The notes under the pieces: model-generated | Databases searched by the model: none | Told to the model about the DNA's origin: nothing | What the model saw: only the letters and a program-made list of their open reading frames with translations | Origin: an uncultured Elusimicrobium sp. | GTDB lineage: Bacteria > Elusimicrobiota > Elusimicrobia > Elusimicrobiales > Elusimicrobiaceae | Direction of reading: 5' to 3' | Length of the DNA: 8,096 nucleotides | Assembly (NCBI GenBank): GCA_937891135.1 | Contig: CALAFB010000110.1 | Span: 1 to 8,096, forward strand | Part shown: piece by piece, positions 1-3,793 of the stretch | Numbering within the stretch: position 1 is the stretch's first letter | Layout: every line of letters begins with the position of its first letter | Program-made: the position numbers and the translations under genes

Positions 1-1
1 A

Positions 2-52
2 GGTAAGCCCTGCCACGTGCGCTATTGTGGGGGCAAAAATAAATTGGAATAA
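2..52 (+). CDS. C-terminal end of an unidentified gene (partial)
   Basis: Reading from base 2 gives 16 sense codons (GKPCHVRYCGGKNKLE) and a TAA stop at 50-52; the gene begins before the window. The tail has two cysteines five residues apart and a Gly-Gly-Lys, which could be a metal- or thiol-active C-terminus, but sixteen residues are too few to assign a family. The next gene on the same strand is a free-standing anaerobic ribonucleotide reductase domain, so a role in anaerobic dNTP synthesis (nrdD or nrdG type gene) would make sense by neighbourhood. That is inference only. It is also possible that this frame is not coding. Confidence 0.4.
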   Translation, partial: GKPCHVRYCGGKNKLE

Positions 53-73
53 TTCTTATTAAAATGTTATATT
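44..73 (+). promoter_or_regulatory. Possible sigma70 promoter for the glycyl-radical domain gene
   Basis: TTGGAA (44-49) is followed after 18 bp by TATATT (68-73), which carries a TG one base upstream (TGT before TATATT), the extended -10 pattern. Transcription would begin near 79-80, inside the hairpin described at 74-102. The -35 overlaps the end of the upstream reading frame. This is a consensus match only. Confidence 0.35.
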
Positions 74-102
74 AACCCTTGGGTGCAAAAAGCCCGAGGG
101 TT
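74..102 (+). terminator. Stem-loop between upstream gene and glycyl-radical domain gene
   Basis: AACCCTTGGG (74-83) pairs with CCCGAGGGTT (93-102) over ten base pairs including one G-U, with a nine-base loop TGCAAAAAG. Only three T residues follow (101-103), so it is a weak intrinsic terminator. It could instead be an attenuator or an mRNA-stabilising hairpin between co-transcribed genes. It lies 22 nt after the upstream stop and just before the Shine-Dalgarno of the next gene. Confidence 0.5.
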
Positions 103-123
103 TGGAACAGGAGGACAAGCAAC

Positions 124-336
124 ATGACAGCACAAGAAAGACAAGTTATTGAGAACAAAATTTCCGATATTAAAAAAGAGATGCAAGAAGTACATGGTAC
201 CAAATGTGAAGTTTATAGCCGCGTAGTAGGTTATTTGCGCCCCGTCCAAGGGTGGAATAAGGGCAAAAAGGAAGAATATACCTTGCGCCGGACTATGAAC
301 GTGGAAAATGCCAAACGGCCTTGCGAAGTTTGTTAG
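124..336 (+). CDS. Free-standing glycyl-radical domain of anaerobic ribonucleotide reductase (NrdD C-terminal type)
   Basis: This 70-residue protein matches the C-terminal radical-bearing finger of class III ribonucleoside-triphosphate reductase. A helical N-terminus (residues 1-23) leads into CEVYSRVVGYLRPV at 28-41, which contains the family's RVxGY glycyl radical motif with Gly36 as the expected radical site. WNKGKKEEY (44-52) follows, another hallmark of NrdD C-termini. Small stand-alone proteins of this kind are known in anaerobes and resemble the spare-part role of GrcA/YfiD for pyruvate formate-lyase, though the role of the NrdD form is inferred. The ATG at 124 is preferred over the one at 79 because AGGAGGA (109-115) sits 8 nt upstream and the longer form would translate a hairpin. 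The protein ends in RPCEVC, a CxxC that is unusual for formate-type class III enzymes and may be a redox pair. Family call firm, function inferred. Confidence 0.85.
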   Translation: MTAQERQVIENKISDIKKEMQEVHGTKCEVYSRVVGYLRPVQGWNKGKKEEYTLRRTMNVENAKRPCEVC

Positions 337-339
337 CGG

Positions 340-386
340 ATTTTTTGAAAAAAATGCTTGACAAAAAGGGCTTTGTGTATTATACT
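340..386 (+). promoter_or_regulatory. Strong sigma70 promoter with A/T-rich UP-like element
   Basis: TTGACA (358-363), a 17-bp spacer (364-380) and TATACT (381-386) are a near-perfect sigma70 promoter. The bases just upstream (340-357) are a run of T then A, resembling an UP element that binds the alpha subunit. No plus-strand gene follows; instead transcription would start at about 391-393, exactly at the 5' edge of a stable folded RNA. That placement argues that the promoter drives a small RNA. Confidence 0.8.
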
Positions 387-390
387 ATTA

Positions 391-472
391 GTGTATCCCT
401 TAATCCGAAACGGCTCCGGATGGAGTAGCAAGCTAAGGACACTTAGCTAGGATTAAGGGATTACATTTGTTT
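391..472 (+). ncRNA. Structured small RNA, three-way junction, next to DUF3800
   Basis: A closing stem P1 is formed by ATCCCTTAATCC (395-406) and its exact complement GGATTAAGGGAT (450-461). It extends outward by GTGT (391-394) with ACAT (463-466), including one G-U and a bulged U at 462. Inside are two hairpins: P2, CTCC (414-417) with GGAG (422-425) and loop GGAT; and P3, AGCTAAG (431-437) with CTTAGCT (442-448) and loop GACA. The single-stranded joint GAAACGG (407-413) lies between P1 and P2. A U-rich tail (466-472) right after P1 would terminate transcription. The strong promoter ends five bases before P1, so RNA of about 80 nt is expected. It converges on a DUF3800 gene and overlaps its last codons. 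Several structured RNA motifs named after DUF3800 have been reported computationally; whether this is one of them cannot be decided by eye. Confidence 0.75.
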
Positions 473-1057
473 AATTTCCCAAATTCCCTTAATTTTACTA
501 TCAATTTTTCGTTTCCATTGTGATTTCATAGGGAAAGCATAATGTCTGCAAATAGCCCCTGCCATCATATCTGCTAGCTGAATTAAATTCGCTGATTTAG
601 AATTGAAGAACTTTATATCTAACGGTGTATTATCAAACTGTTTACGTACATATTGTTTAGCTTCTCGTTGGAAAATTTTACTGGAAGAAGCATCTATCCT
701 AATTTTAGTTCCATCTTCCAACTGAAGATGTTGTAGTAATTGTTTTAAACAAAAACTGTAGAATTTTTTGGAGTTTTTTCGCAATTCACTGGAATATACT
801 AACGATTTATCGATGACTACAGCATATGCATCAAAATCAAGCATACTTACCGTCTCAAAAAAAATGGCCTTATGAGAATCGCTTGTCTTGGCGAATTTAT
901 ATTCCGGAAAGATATGGTGTTTGATTTTGAGATTTTCAATTTCAGCATCCAACTCTCTTACTAATTCATCCCGTACAGCCACTAATGCTAATACAAAATA
1001 AGGTGAGGATTCTTTCTGAAAACCACAATCACCGGATTCATCAATAAAAATCATCAT
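461..1057 (-). CDS. DUF3800 family protein (predicted RNase H-like fold)
   Basis: The 198-residue protein opens with MIFIDESGD, the signature of DUF3800 (Pfam PF12686), with Asp6 and Glu7 as likely metal ligands. It continues with EYKFAK (52-57), equivalent to the family's E-x-K-x-S region, then acidic residues at Asp83 and Asp122. It closes with the conserved LIQLADMMAGAI (158-169), including Asp163. This spread of acidic residues fits the proposed RNase H-like nuclease fold; activity is not established. DUF3800 genes occur in mobile and defence-associated contexts. No Shine-Dalgarno precedes either ATG (1057 or 1054), but TATAAT lies 7 nt upstream, so the message may be leaderless. The stop codon lies inside the 3' arm of the convergent small RNA. 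The length is short but complete for the family, with nothing broken. Confidence 0.88.
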   Translation of the reverse strand: MMIFIDESGDCGFQKESSPYFVLALVAVRDELVRELDAEIENLKIKHHIFPEYKFAKTSDSHKAIFFETVSMLDFDAYAVVIDKSLVYSSELRKNSKKFYSFCLKQLLQHLQLEDGTKIRIDASSSKIFQREAKQYVRKQFDNTPLDIKFFNSKSANLIQLADMMAGAICRHYAFPMKSQWKRKIDSKIKGIWEIKQM

Positions 1058-1064
1058 ATTATTT

Positions 1065-1070
1065 ATTATA
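1065..1070 (-). promoter_or_regulatory. Possible -10 for a leaderless DUF3800 transcript
   Basis: On the minus strand TATAAT occupies 1070-1065, and the ATG begins at 1057, seven bases further on. A start site six to seven bases after the -10 would put the first transcribed base at or next to the A of ATG. No convincing -35 is seen at 17 bp. The absence of a ribosome binding site for DUF3800 supports the idea but does not prove it. Confidence 0.35.
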
Positions 1071-1135
1071 ACAAAGTTAGGTATAAATAGCAGTTACTTG
1101 TTATAGAATTTGATAATGAACTTTTTTTATTGTTC

Positions 1136-1231
1136 CTACAGGGTCTCATTTGCCAGATGATTTTCTACATTTATATCAATATCAAATCCCATTTTGAATA
1201 CTTCCGCAAATGAATAGGGAATTATGAGCAT
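1136..1231 (-). CDS. Very short ORF or gene remnant, 31 codons
   Basis: The frame reads MLIIPYSFAEVFKMGFDIDI and then NVENHLANETL before a TAG at 1138-1136. Its composition looks protein-like (amphipathic, acidic) rather than random. AGGGA lies about 10 nt before the ATG, but that start and SD fall inside the palindrome at 1213-1248, which I read as a terminator for the operon upstream. It may be the end of a decayed gene, a genuine small peptide, or chance. No family recognised. Confidence 0.25.
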   Translation of the reverse strand: MLIIPYSFAEVFKMGFDIDINVENHLANETL

Positions 1232-1248
1232 ATGCTTATAATCCCTAT
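1213..1248 (-). terminator. Long palindrome after the accessory operon, possible bidirectional terminator
   Basis: AATAGGGA (1213-1220) pairs with its complement around 1241-1248, and the inner part extends to the central GCATATGC (1228-1235). The whole 36 bases form one long stem with a single bulge and one mismatch. It lies 8 bp beyond the stop of the last operon gene on the minus strand. On that strand the sequence after the stem is only mildly T-rich; on the plus strand it is followed by TTTTT, which is stronger. It may therefore stop transcription from both sides. Confidence 0.55.
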
Positions 1249-1256
1249 TTTTGTGG

Positions 1257-1400
1257 TTATTTACTATGAATGATAGCTTCTAACGCTTCACGCAAGCCAC
1301 AGGTGCTACATATCTCGGTTTTATTATCCTTACGGCTGATAGCCGGATAACCCACCATGTATCTGCCACAGCGTGGACATTTCTTTCTTTGTTTAACCAT
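1257..1400 (-). CDS. Small zinc-ribbon protein, 47 aa
   Basis: The translation begins MVKQRKKCPRCGRYMVGYPA and has cysteines at 8, 11, 31 and 34, a C-x2-C-x19-C-x2-C zinc ribbon. The stretch AISRKDNKTEICSTCG resembles small zinc-ribbon proteins often found in phages and prophages (recognition from memory of the family, not a search). It is a paralogue of the preceding gene with identical Cys spacing. GGGG sits 7 nt before the ATG, and the start lies one base after the stop of the upstream gene, so translation is probably coupled. It is the last gene of the minus-strand operon, followed by a palindrome. Probable role: nucleic-acid or protein binding; the actual target is unknown. Confidence 0.8.
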   Translation of the reverse strand: MVKQRKKCPRCGRYMVGYPAISRKDNKTEICSTCGLREALEAIIHSK

Positions 1401-1401
1401 G

Positions 1402-1575
1402 TTAGTGCCCCTTTCTATGCCGATTTGAATAGGAACCTATCAAATTGCCACGCAATAGCCCTTGTACTTCCAAATCCGCGCAATAGTGGCATTGTTTGGT
1501 TTTGCCGTCTATTTGGCTAATAATGGGGCGACCTGTAATAATTCCACCGCATGTCTCACATCTGATTTTTTTCAT
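1402..1575 (-). CDS. Small zinc-ribbon protein, 57 aa
   Basis: MKKIRCETCGG starts a 57-residue protein with cysteines at 6, 9, 29 and 32, the same C-x2-C-x19-C-x2-C pattern as the next gene. The segment GRPIISQIDGKTKQCHYC matches GYPAISRKDNKTEICSTC of its neighbour at G, P, IS, D, KT and both cysteines, so the two arose by tandem duplication. A basic tail (NRHRKGH) follows. AAGGAG lies 5 nt before the ATG and overlaps the stop of the upstream 71-aa gene, which is 9 nt away. Likely a zinc-stabilised nucleic-acid-binding or adaptor protein; function unknown. Confidence 0.78.
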   Translation of the reverse strand: MKKIRCETCGGIITGRPIISQIDGKTKQCHYCADLEVQGLLRGNLIGSYSNRHRKGH

Positions 1576-1584
1576 AAATACTCC

Positions 1585-1800
1585 TTATTTTCCTTGGTGC
1601 AGGTAGGTCATCACGGCATAAATGTTTCTGATTCGCTCTGCGATGCAATCTAACCCGTACAAACTTCCCATTATCAGGTTCCTGTCCGAGGTGACAATGC
1701 CTTCCTGGGCATCTTTTATACGTTTGTTTAGGTCATTTACCAATCCCTGCAAAACTTCGTAGGAGTGCTTGATAAATTCCAATCGTTCTTTTTCGGTCAT
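1585..1800 (-). CDS. Hypothetical helical protein, 71 aa
   Basis: No family recognised. The sequence is soluble and almost wholly helical, with heptad-like spacing in residues 1-35 (MTEKERLEFIKHSYEVLQGL and onward). A less charged second half carries one cysteine and ends in YLHQGK. No signal peptide or membrane segment is present. The start lies one base after the stop of the 91-aa gene, with GGAG about 11 nt upstream, so translational coupling is likely. Its stop is fused to the Shine-Dalgarno of the next zinc-ribbon gene. Being in the middle of the operon of small accessory genes argues that it is real. Confidence 0.7.
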   Translation of the reverse strand: MTEKERLEFIKHSYEVLQGLVNDLNKRIKDAQEGIVTSDRNLIMGSLYGLDCIAERIRNIYAVMTYLHQGK

Positions 1801-1801
1801 A

Positions 1802-2077
1802 TTATGCTGATCTCCGTTTATCTTTTTTATTGCTAAACACGCTTAATAGTTGTTCTCGTGCGCTAGTGTTTGGCTCGCAAGTTTCAAAGTTGCTAAAGAA
1901 CTCCCACTCCCCATTATTGGCCTTAATATAGGTGATCGCCTTGTTGGGAGTATCAAAACGACCTACGTGCTTGAGGTCTAAGCTATTCCCATTTTTATCT
2001 TCAGTTCGCACGGTGTATGTCCAACTAACGCATTTCAATCCGTTTATTACAGCATTTGTTATTTTATCTTCCGGCAT
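1802..2077 (-). CDS. Hypothetical protein, 91 aa
   Basis: No family recognised. The protein starts MPEDKITNAVINGLKCVSWT; a probable beta-rich centre (WTYTVRTEDKNG, then KHVGRFDTP) is followed by a helix (NKAITYIKANNGEW) and a basic C-terminus ending DKRRSA. The ATG at 2077 is chosen over the one at 2107 because AGGAG (2085-2089) sits exactly 7 nt upstream. The start lies inside the end of the DUF4314 gene upstream (19-bp overlap in another frame). It is followed by the 71-aa gene after one base. No signal peptide. Likely an accessory-element protein by context. Confidence 0.7.
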   Translation of the reverse strand: MPEDKITNAVINGLKCVSWTYTVRTEDKNGNSLDLKHVGRFDTPNKAITYIKANNGEWEFFSNFETCEPNTSAREQLLSVFSNKKDKRRSA

Positions 2078-2286
2078 ATATCTTCTCCTAATACCACTCC
2101 TAGGCAACTTCCGTTATCCCAGTTAACATGAATGGTCCCAATATCGTCTACCCCAGTTACAGTTCCTTCTGTACCAATAGGCGGGGCTTTTTCATCGTCC
2201 ATTTTGACAAGGACTACTCTTGTCTTTTGGGGGTAATACTTTTTTAATATCTCGATAAGTTTACGAGTTTCATTTTTTGTTTGCAT
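2059..2286 (-). CDS. DUF4314 domain protein, second copy
   Basis: A 75-residue protein made of a short helical N-terminus (1-18) and one DUF4314 domain (about 20-75). Signatures are TRVVLVKMDDEKAPPIGTEG, then GTVTGV and VNWDNGS, typical of this small beta-barrel-like family found in conjugative elements, plasmids and phages. The ATG at 2286 is preferred over 2334 since GGAG (2294-2297) lies 7 nt upstream and the extension would run into the preceding gene. It overlaps the upstream DUF4314 gene by 17 bp and the following gene by 19 bp. It is a tandem paralogue of the gene before it. Function unknown. Confidence 0.85.
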   Translation of the reverse strand: MQTKNETRKLIEILKKYYPQKTRVVLVKMDDEKAPPIGTEGTVTGVDDIGTIHVNWDNGSCLGVVLGEDICRKIK

Positions 2287-2527
2287 TTCTCTTCTCCAAT
2301 AATCTGCAATGACTCTTACCAAAGACCAAACCAAGATGGCTTCCGTTGTCCCAGTCCACCATAATTGTGCCGCTTTCTTCTACTCCGGTTACTGTACCCT
2401 GCGTGCCAATCGGCGGGGCTTGAACGTCATCCATTTTAACTAGAACGACTCTGGTCCCGGTAGGATAACATTTACGCAACGCCCCTACTAATCTGTGCAT
2501 GGCATCTTGCTCTATTTTACTTGCCAT
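2270..2527 (-). CDS. DUF4314 domain protein, first copy
   Basis: An 85-residue protein with an N-terminal helix (MASKIEQDAMHRLVGALRKC) and a DUF4314 domain at about 22-76: TRVVLVKMDDVQAPPIGTQG, GTVTGV, MVDWDNGS, then HCRLL. Roughly two thirds of the domain residues match the downstream copy. A basic tail (EKRNANKK) reads through the ribosome binding site and start of that copy. AGGAG (2536-2540) lies 8 nt before the ATG, and the start overlaps the end of the DUF2924 gene by 16 bp. The family is known from mobile elements; its biochemical role is not established. Confidence 0.87.
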   Translation of the reverse strand: MASKIEQDAMHRLVGALRKCYPTGTRVVLVKMDDVQAPPIGTQGTVTGVEESGTIMVDWDNGSHLGLVFGKSHCRLLEKRNANKK

Positions 2528-2850
2528 TCCAATATCTCCTTGTGGAAAAATACATAACCGCTAATGGGGTACTCCGTAATCGCCATGGCTAGGCCGGACA
2601 AGGATTTATAGGTTTTACCTTCCCATTTGAGCCCATCTTCCGTTACTTCAATTAGCAGGTCTTTGCCTTTAAACTTTTTAATAAAGGTAGTCCCAACTGC
2701 CGGAAGTCTAGGGTCTTTGGGTTTCTTAAGTATGGTGGGGTTAGCAATGACGCTCTCTAACGTGGCCTTAATGGGCGTTACTCTTGCGGCACAAGTAACC
2801 GACTTTGAGGTAGTCTTTTTAACACAACTTTTTACGGTTTTTTTCTTCAT
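2512..2850 (-). CDS. DUF2924 domain protein, first gene of operon
   Basis: A 112-residue protein with a Lys/Thr-rich basic N-terminus (1-45) and a DUF2924 domain (about 46-103). The domain shows DPRLPAVGTTF, then LIEVTEDGLKWEGKTYKSLS with LAMAIT and a final SGYVFF. DUF2924 is usually encoded in prophages and integrative elements, often beside site-specific recombinases, none of which is visible here. The usual signature has W-x-G-x-x-FF near the end; here it is SGYVFF. The ATG at 2850 is chosen over 2922 because AAGGAG (2858-2863) sits 7 nt upstream. It overlaps the next gene by 16 bp. Promoter elements lie in the divergent region upstream. Function unknown; a DNA-binding role is plausible from the basic N-terminus. 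Confidence 0.83.
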   Translation of the reverse strand: MKKKTVKSCVKKTTSKSVTCAARVTPIKATLESVIANPTILKKPKDPRLPAVGTTFIKKFKGKDLLIEVTEDGLKWEGKTYKSLSGLAMAITEYPISGYVFFHKEILEWQVK

Positions 2851-2891
2851 GATTTCTCTCCTTAAAAGGGGCTCTATTTTTGCCCGTACTA

Positions 2892-2922
2892 CATATACGC
2901 TCTTATAGGGGGGAGAAGTCAA
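2892..2922 (-). promoter_or_regulatory. Weak candidate promoter for the DUF2924-zinc ribbon operon
   Basis: On the minus strand TTGACT (2922-2917) is followed by a 19-bp spacer containing a run of six C, then TATATG (2897-2892). The hexamers are fair, but the spacer is two bases long for sigma70, so the promoter would be weak or activator-dependent. Transcription would begin near 2885, leaving a leader of about 35 nt before the operon's first ATG. Confidence 0.35.
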
Positions 2923-3006
2923 CTAGAAGTTTTAACTGGTTTTAACACGATAATGCATTGTCGCATTAAATTGCTATGCTACTTACAATCACAAAATCGT
3001 TAAAAT

Positions 3007-3016
3007 GTGATACAAT
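3007..3016 (+). promoter_or_regulatory. Extended -10 promoter of the ORF6N gene
   Basis: TGATACAAT (3008-3016) fits the extended -10 form, TG one base before the hexamer TACAAT (3011-3016). No good -35 is seen. Transcription would start near 3023, giving a leader of about 40 nt that contains the perfect inverted repeat at 3035-3053. Confidence 0.5.
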
Positions 3017-3034
3017 AATTCAAGATTGCATGAG

Positions 3035-3053
3035 TTATCGCAGATTGCGATAA
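3035..3053 (+). repeat. Perfect inverted repeat in the ORF6N leader
   Basis: TTATCGCA (3035-3042), a 3-bp spacer GAT, and TGCGATAA (3046-3053) form an exact 8-bp inverted repeat nine bases before the ORF6N start. It could be an operator immediately downstream of the transcription start or an RNA hairpin that covers the ribosome landing site, which here lacks a Shine-Dalgarno. Confidence 0.6.
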
Positions 3054-3061
3054 GTTAAAGT

Positions 3062-3595
3062 ATGGTAAATAAAAACATGGAAATAACATCTATTGAATCT
3101 AAAATTTTTACTATTCGTGGTCTCAAGGTTATGATTGATAGTGACCTTGCGTCCTTGTATGGGGTACAAACCAAAGTATTAAATCAGGCAGTTAAACGTA
3201 ATGCAATGCGTTTCCCTGAACGGTTTATGTTCCGTCTGAGTAAAGAGGAATGGCACAGTTTAAGGTCACAAAATGTGACCTTTAAGGCAGATATTCGTAA
3301 ATATCCTCCATATGTATTTACAGAACATGGGGTTACAATGTTATCCAGTGTATTAAATAGTCCGCGTGCTATCACAATCAATATACAAATCATTGATGCT
3401 TTTATCGCTTTACGCCGTTATGCGTTAGCACAGAAGCCGGAAAATATTACTCGTCGTATTGGTATATTGGAAAAAGCACTTCTTCAATATATGGATAGAA
3501 ATGACAAACGGGTAAATGAAATCGTTGAAACCATTAACGATATGCTTTCCACAGATGATGAAGATGACCCCAAACAGATAGGCTTTGTAAAGTAG
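3062..3595 (+). CDS. ORF6N domain protein (phage antirepressor-type DNA-binding domain)
   Basis: The 177-residue protein carries an ORF6N domain (Pfam PF10543) at about residues 10-100. Signatures include FTIRGLKVMIDSDLASLYGV, KVLNQAVKRN, RFPERFMFRLSKEEW and YVFTEHGVTMLSSVLNSPRA. The family is related to KilA-N and occurs in phage antirepressors and chromosomal relics; DNA binding is expected but the target is unknown. The C-terminal third (110-160) is helical, probably a coiled-coil oligomerisation part, and ends in an acidic stretch (STDDEDDPK). Neither ATG (3062 or 3077) has a clear Shine-Dalgarno, and the first is used by default. The gene is divergent from the accessory operon and has its own terminator, so it may regulate that operon, itself or both (inference). 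Confidence 0.9.
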   Translation: MVNKNMEITSIESKIFTIRGLKVMIDSDLASLYGVQTKVLNQAVKRNAMRFPERFMFRLSKEEWHSLRSQNVTFKADIRKYPPYVFTEHGVTMLSSVLNSPRAITINIQIIDAFIALRRYALAQKPENITRRIGILEKALLQYMDRNDKRVNEIVETINDMLSTDDEDDPKQIGFVK

Positions 3596-3615
3596 GAATA
3601 ACCTACCGTTAGATA

Positions 3616-3650
3616 AGCCCTCAGTTAACTTTTTACTGGGGGCTATTTTT
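3616..3650 (+). terminator. Rho-independent terminator after the ORF6N gene
   Basis: AGCCCTCAGT (3616-3625) pairs with ACTGGGGGCT (3635-3644) over ten base pairs including one G-U, with a nine-base loop. The stem is followed by A and five T (3646-3650). It lies 20 nt after the ORF6N stop and is a textbook intrinsic terminator. Confidence 0.88.
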
Positions 3651-3750
3651 ATCACTTTTACTGTGCCCAAAAAGCGCACAAGGCATAATAAAAGCCATGA
3701 ACAGCGATCTTAGCAATAGGGGCGGTTTTTTAGTCGCCTATACGCAATAT

Positions 3751-3760
3751 GTGCTACAAT
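3751..3760 (+). promoter_or_regulatory. Extended -10 promoter of the exported-protein operon
   Basis: TGCTACAAT (3752-3760) has TG one base before TACAAT, the same extended -10 arrangement as the ORF6N promoter. No -35 hexamer is visible 17 bp upstream. Transcription would start near 3767, about 27 nt before the first gene. The terminator at 3616-3650 separates it from ORF6N. Confidence 0.5.
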
Positions 3761-3793
3761 ACCTTTAAGTAGGAACAAAAGGGAGAATCATAT

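Larger units (their letters stand above)
2929..3060. promoter_or_regulatory. Divergent control region with repeated boxes and palindromes
   Basis: The space between the divergent operon and ORF6N gene holds several ordered repeats. TTTTAAC occurs at 2930-2936 and again at 2940-2946, exactly one helical turn apart, and its complement GTTAAAA is at 2999-3005. An imperfect palindrome CGATAATGCATTGTCG lies at 2948-2963 (seven of eight pairs). ATCACA (2988-2993) is mirrored by TGTGAT (3006-3011), which touches the ORF6N -10. The pattern suggests operators for a regulator, possibly one of the encoded proteins; this is inference. Confidence 0.45.

Noticed and set aside
391..466. Hammerhead ribozyme or integron attC site
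   Set aside because: The fold is a three-way junction with GAAAC, but the CUGANGA core of hammerheads is missing, and the arms lack the GTTRRRY and RYYYAAC boxes of attC.
1462..1653. Plus-strand frame of 63 codons
   Set aside because: Antisense to the 57-aa zinc ribbon and the 71-aa gene; no ribosome site.
2627..2908. Plus-strand hydrophobic frame of 93 codons
   Set aside because: Lies fully opposite the DUF2924 gene, whose domain and ribosome site are clear.
3264..3283. Perfect inverted repeat AGGTCACA-AAA-TGTGACCT inside the ORF6N gene
   Set aside because: It encodes the RSQNVT segment, which is conserved in the ORF6N family, so codon choice over a conserved peptide explains it; kept only as a curiosity.
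3698..3769. Short plus-strand frame of 23 codons (MNSDLSNRGG...)
   Set aside because: No ribosome site, and it runs across the -10 of the downstream operon.
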